Origin: Planctomycetota bacterium
Lineage (GTDB): Bacteria; Planctomycetota; Phycisphaerae; Sedimentisphaerales; Anaerobacaceae
DNA length: 7,764 nt
Assembly: GCA_017885385.1 (NCBI GenBank)
Contig: JAFNGF010000165.1
Location: 8,896 to 16,659, forward strand
Direction of reading: 5' to 3'
In this document: positions 6,329-7,764 of the stretch, piece after piece
Position numbering within the stretch: position 1 is the first letter of the stretch
Layout: each line of letters begins with the position of its first letter
Position numbers and translations under genes: made by a program
The notes under the pieces: model-generated
Database searches by the model: none
Told to the model about the DNA's origin: nothing
What the model saw: only the letters and a program-made list of their open reading frames with translations

Positions 6329-6835
6329 ATGCTTATTAAGGACATATACAAGAATCCGACACTATATTATATACTTGTTCCCGCTATAGTCGCCCTATGG
6401 CCGCTGCTGGCGTGGGCTTTTTGGCTGCCGAACGCGGAAAAAAGCTGGGCTTCAGGCATCGAACAGTATAAGAAAGCCGAAGGCCTAATCGCAGAAATCC
6501 TGATCCTTGACCGCGGCCGCTTGGCCCTGGCTGAGGCGGCTAACTCCAACGACGAATTCGACTATGCCAAGGCGGTCGCAGCGGTGGCCGGCCTGTGTAA
6601 CATACCTGCGGGCAATTACAGCCAGGACTCTGGGGCGGTCATAGAATCCAGCGGGCAGAAAAGCCAAAGTGCCAAGGTAGTGCTAAAAGACGTTGATATC
6701 ACCAAATCTGCCCGATTCCTCTCTACAATCCAGCTTCGCTGGGCAAATCTGCAGTGCACTCAGCTCAAACTTACCAAGAAGAAAGGCGTGCCCGATATGT
6801 GGGTCGCCGACCTTGATTTCAAGTATTACTATTGA
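6329..6835 (+). CDS. gspM: GspM/PilO-like T2SS assembly protein
   Basis: This small bitopic inner-membrane protein is expected to pair with GspL in the platform. It is 168 residues with a short cytoplasmic N-terminus. One membrane helix lies at about 12-33 (LYYILVPAIVALWPLLAWAF). A helical segment follows (KSWASGIEQYKKAEGLIAEI). The C-terminal ferredoxin-like region has alternating strands and a helix: AKVVLKDVDITKSARFLSTI, then LQCTQLKLTKKKGVPDMWVA, ending DLDFKYYY. The RBS GGGAG (6316-6320) is 8 nt before the ATG. Sequence similarity to GspM is weak, as usual for this family. The call depends on topology, size and position directly after gspL. It is the last gene of the cluster in this window; no gspN follows. 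Confidence 0.75.
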   Translation: MLIKDIYKNPTLYYILVPAIVALWPLLAWAFWLPNAEKSWASGIEQYKKAEGLIAEILILDRGRLALAEAANSNDEFDYAKAVAAVAGLCNIPAGNYSQDSGAVIESSGQKSQSAKVVLKDVDITKSARFLSTIQLRWANLQCTQLKLTKKKGVPDMWVADLDFKYYY

Positions 6836-6976
6836 GAAACCACAAACTTCAAGGCGGGCAACGCCGATATTTGAATTCCGGCTCCGCTACTCCAAAAGAA
6901 AGTTGCTATCACTACATATAGTATATTGCCTAACTTGCCTATATCGACTTCGGCGCCGGTTGTAGCGTAAGCCCTC

Positions 6977-7054
6977 GGCATCCAAGCAGCCCATTTTCAG
7001 GGCGATTTTCAATACTAACAGCCTGGATTTGGCATCCAAGTTGCGGCATCTAAA
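6977..7054. repeat. Direct repeats of GGCATC(C/T)AA(G/A) upstream of the flgM-like gene
   Basis: GGCATCCAAG occurs at 6977-6986 and 7031-7040, with a third near copy GGCATCTAAA at 7045-7054. The second copy is also part of TTGG-CAT-CCAA. They lie 36-113 bp upstream of the promoter-like element. Regulatory sites are possible; chance or decay of old repeats cannot be excluded. Confidence 0.45.
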
Positions 7055-7068
7055 GCCCTTGGCTCTGG

Positions 7069-7082
7069 TTGGCAAATGCCAA
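7069..7082. promoter_or_regulatory. Perfect palindrome TTGGCA-AA-TGCCAA, candidate operator
   Basis: A 6-bp perfect inverted repeat with a 2-bp centre sits 7 bp upstream of the -35-like element at 7090. Its position suggests a site for a dimeric regulator of the flgM-like gene. No regulator is encoded in the window, so its identity is unknown. Confidence 0.45.
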
Positions 7083-7089
7083 AGTTTTT

Positions 7090-7118
7090 TAAAGTTTTGC
7101 GTATATTTTTGTCGATAT
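7090..7118 (+). promoter_or_regulatory. Sigma-28 (FliA/SigD)-like promoter upstream of the flgM-like gene
   Basis: TAAAGTTT at 7090-7097 matches the FliA -35 consensus in full. GTCGATAT at 7111-7118 resembles the -10 GCCGATAA, or GCCGATAT for Bacillus SigD. The spacer between the two octamers is 13 nt instead of the usual 11, which weakens the call. Transcription would start near 7125 and run into the FlgM-like gene. Autoregulated flgM under sigma-28 control is well known in flagellated bacteria. Confidence 0.4.
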
Positions 7119-7243
7119 CAATACTGCAAGTTTGTTTCAGGCCTCAAAAGGGATTTTGGCGGCATACAACATATAGTGGTTGCAGGACTGCAAGCGAAAA
7201 AATGGACGTCTTCGTTTGGAACAGGTCCGGCAAGGTAGCGCAG

Positions 7244-7522
7244 ATGCGAGACTTCGATTTTATGAGCTGCTCAGAGCAGAATCAGCATAGCGACCCCTTG
7301 AGCGAGGACTTGGCTGCAGATAACGATTTAATTATGGAACAGATACTCGAAAACCTCAGTGCGACACCCATCGGGCAGGTGCTGAAAAACATTGCTTCGC
7401 TGCCGGAAATCCGCAAGCAAAAAGTCCTTCACGTCCGCCGGCAGCTTACCGAGGGTAAGTATGACCTGAATGAGCGATTGGAAATCGCTCTGGATAAAGT
7501 CCTCGAGGACCTCACAGCTTAA
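7244..7522 (+). CDS. flgM: FlgM-like anti-sigma-28 factor family protein
   Basis: This is a small soluble protein of 92 residues, near the usual FlgM length. The C-terminal half (LPEIRKQKVLHVRRQLTEGK, then YDLNERLEIALDKVLEDLTA) follows the FlgM pattern 'R-x-x-K-V-x-x-(L/V)-(K/R)-x-x-(I/L)-x-x-G-x-Y-x-(V/L)-(D/N)'. This is the helical region that binds sigma-28 and blocks its function. The N-terminal part is polar and probably disordered, as in FlgM. The start is uncertain. ATG 7244 has AAGGT at 7232-7236 with a 7-nt spacer and is preferred. ATG 7334, just before ILENLSATPIG, would leave 62 residues. The longer frame from 7076 runs through promoter-like sequence and is unlikely. No flagellar or sigma gene is adjacent, so the gene may act with a distant sigma factor. 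Confidence 0.7.
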   Translation: MRDFDFMSCSEQNQHSDPLSEDLAADNDLIMEQILENLSATPIGQVLKNIASLPEIRKQKVLHVRRQLTEGKYDLNERLEIALDKVLEDLTA

Positions 7523-7719
7523 GAAACGTTCATTCCGCCACAGTCCGGTTTTGTAGTACCCAAATGCGGTAATGCTCTGCGCAGAGTCCATATTCCAAGC
7601 GCTTATTGGTGCGCCCGGGGGACCCGCAAAAGTGTGGCGTCAGATGGTAAGAGCAGGCTCAGCCTTGGCCAGCCGCCTGATGGCAGCCAGATTGATTTGC
7701 GCTACTTACGGCATAACTT
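7523..7719. other. Non-coding gap with small palindromes
   Basis: No credible gene was found on either strand. Two perfect short palindromes are present, CTCTGCGCAGAG (7575-7586) and AAGCGCTT (7597-7604), followed by a GC-rich stretch around 7610-7628. Neither is followed by a T-run on either strand, so I see no convincing intrinsic terminator for the FlgM-like gene or for a converging minus-strand gene. Confidence 0.5.
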
Positions 7720-7764
7720 CTAAACTACTTCCGGGACATCGTCGTCCGGCTCATCCATTTCGAC
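7720..7764 (-). CDS. Possible 3' end of a minus-strand gene (acidic C-terminus)
   Basis: Reading leftward from the window edge, 14 codons give VEMDEPDDDVPEVV and then a TAG (bases 7722-7720). The acidic, proline-containing tail looks like a natural protein C-terminus. It would place a gene converging on the FlgM-like gene. Only 14 codons are visible, so no family can be named, and a chance open frame is possible. Confidence 0.35.
   Translation of the reverse strand, partial: VEMDEPDDDVPEVV

Larger units (their letters stand above)
6836..7243. other. Gene-free region between gspM and the flgM-like gene
   Basis: About 408 bases without a credible gene. From left to right it holds a weak 4-bp hairpin after gspM (GGCG 6853-6856 with CGCC 6862-6865) and a short duplication TTGCCTA (6926-6932 and 6935-6941). 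Next come three GGCATC direct repeats (6977-7050), a 14-bp palindrome (7069-7082) and an AT-rich sigma-28-like promoter (7090-7118). A probable 5' untranslated stretch then runs to the FlgM-like start. The region separates the gsp cluster from an independently controlled gene. Confidence 0.7.

Noticed and set aside
6853..6865. Possible terminator after gspM
   Set aside because: The stem is only 4 bp (GGCG/CGCC) and no T-run follows.
6901..6946. Sigma-70-like TTGCTA/TATATT and TTGCCT/TATATC boxes
   Set aside because: Spacings of about 13 and 8 nt are far from 17, so they do not form a credible promoter.
7076..7243. N-terminal extension of the FlgM-like frame starting at ATG 7076
   Set aside because: That ATG lies within the palindrome and the frame crosses the promoter-like element. 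The encoded segment is compositionally unlike the rest, and a better RBS precedes ATG 7244.
7606..7700. GC-rich stretch considered as a tRNA or small RNA
   Set aside because: No cloverleaf, anticodon arm or CCA-like end could be drawn.
7631..7705. Minus-strand stretch reading VAQINLAAIRRLAKAEPALTI before a stop
   Set aside because: It has only 21 codons, no start codon and an upstream stop in frame, and it does not join the acidic tail frame at 7720-7764.

Overview
The window is one strand-consistent block of type II secretion (T2SS) inner-membrane platform and pseudopilin genes, followed by a separate small FlgM-like gene. The order is gspF (3' half only), gspG, gspH, gspI, gspJ, gspK, gspL and gspM, all on the + strand. 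Genes either overlap (G/H, H/I, J/K) or are separated by short gaps. The overall look is a free-living bacterium with moderate GC. The divergent pseudopilins, the Ala(-1) prepilin sites, the short tandem repeats and a FlgM-like protein of the 'LPEIRKQKVLHVRRQL' type suggest a Planctomycetota (Phycisphaerae-like) genome. That placement comes from recognition alone and is only moderately supported.

Layout: 1-672 holds the C-terminal domain of GspF. 673-781 is a gap carrying two inverted REP/dRS3-like hairpins. 782-4783 encodes the major pseudopilin GspG and the four minor pseudopilins H, I, J and K. 4784-4864 is a short gap with heptamer-like repeats. 4865-6835 encodes GspL (actin-like cytoplasmic domain, one membrane helix, PilN-like periplasmic domain) and GspM (PilO-like). 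6836-7243 is a gene-free stretch with a palindrome and a sigma-28-like promoter. 7244-7522 is the FlgM-like gene. 7523-7719 is non-coding. 7720-7764 may be the 3' end of a minus-strand gene.

Together the gsp products would form the T2SS core. GspF, L and M form the inner-membrane platform that couples to the GspE ATPase. GspG is the repeating subunit of the pseudopilus, and H-I-J-K form its tip. The secretin GspD, the ATPase GspE and the prepilin peptidase GspO are not visible here and must lie elsewhere.

The most unusual point is GspI. It has a 49-residue leader containing translated heptanucleotide tandem repeats. After the normal pseudopilin region it carries a Gln-rich linker and what looks like an excisionase/MerR-type helix-turn-helix domain, a DNA-binding fold on a protein whose C-terminus should be outside the cytoplasm. 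The second notable point is the FlgM-like gene, preceded by a FliA/sigma-D-like promoter with an unusually long spacer and by a perfect palindrome.
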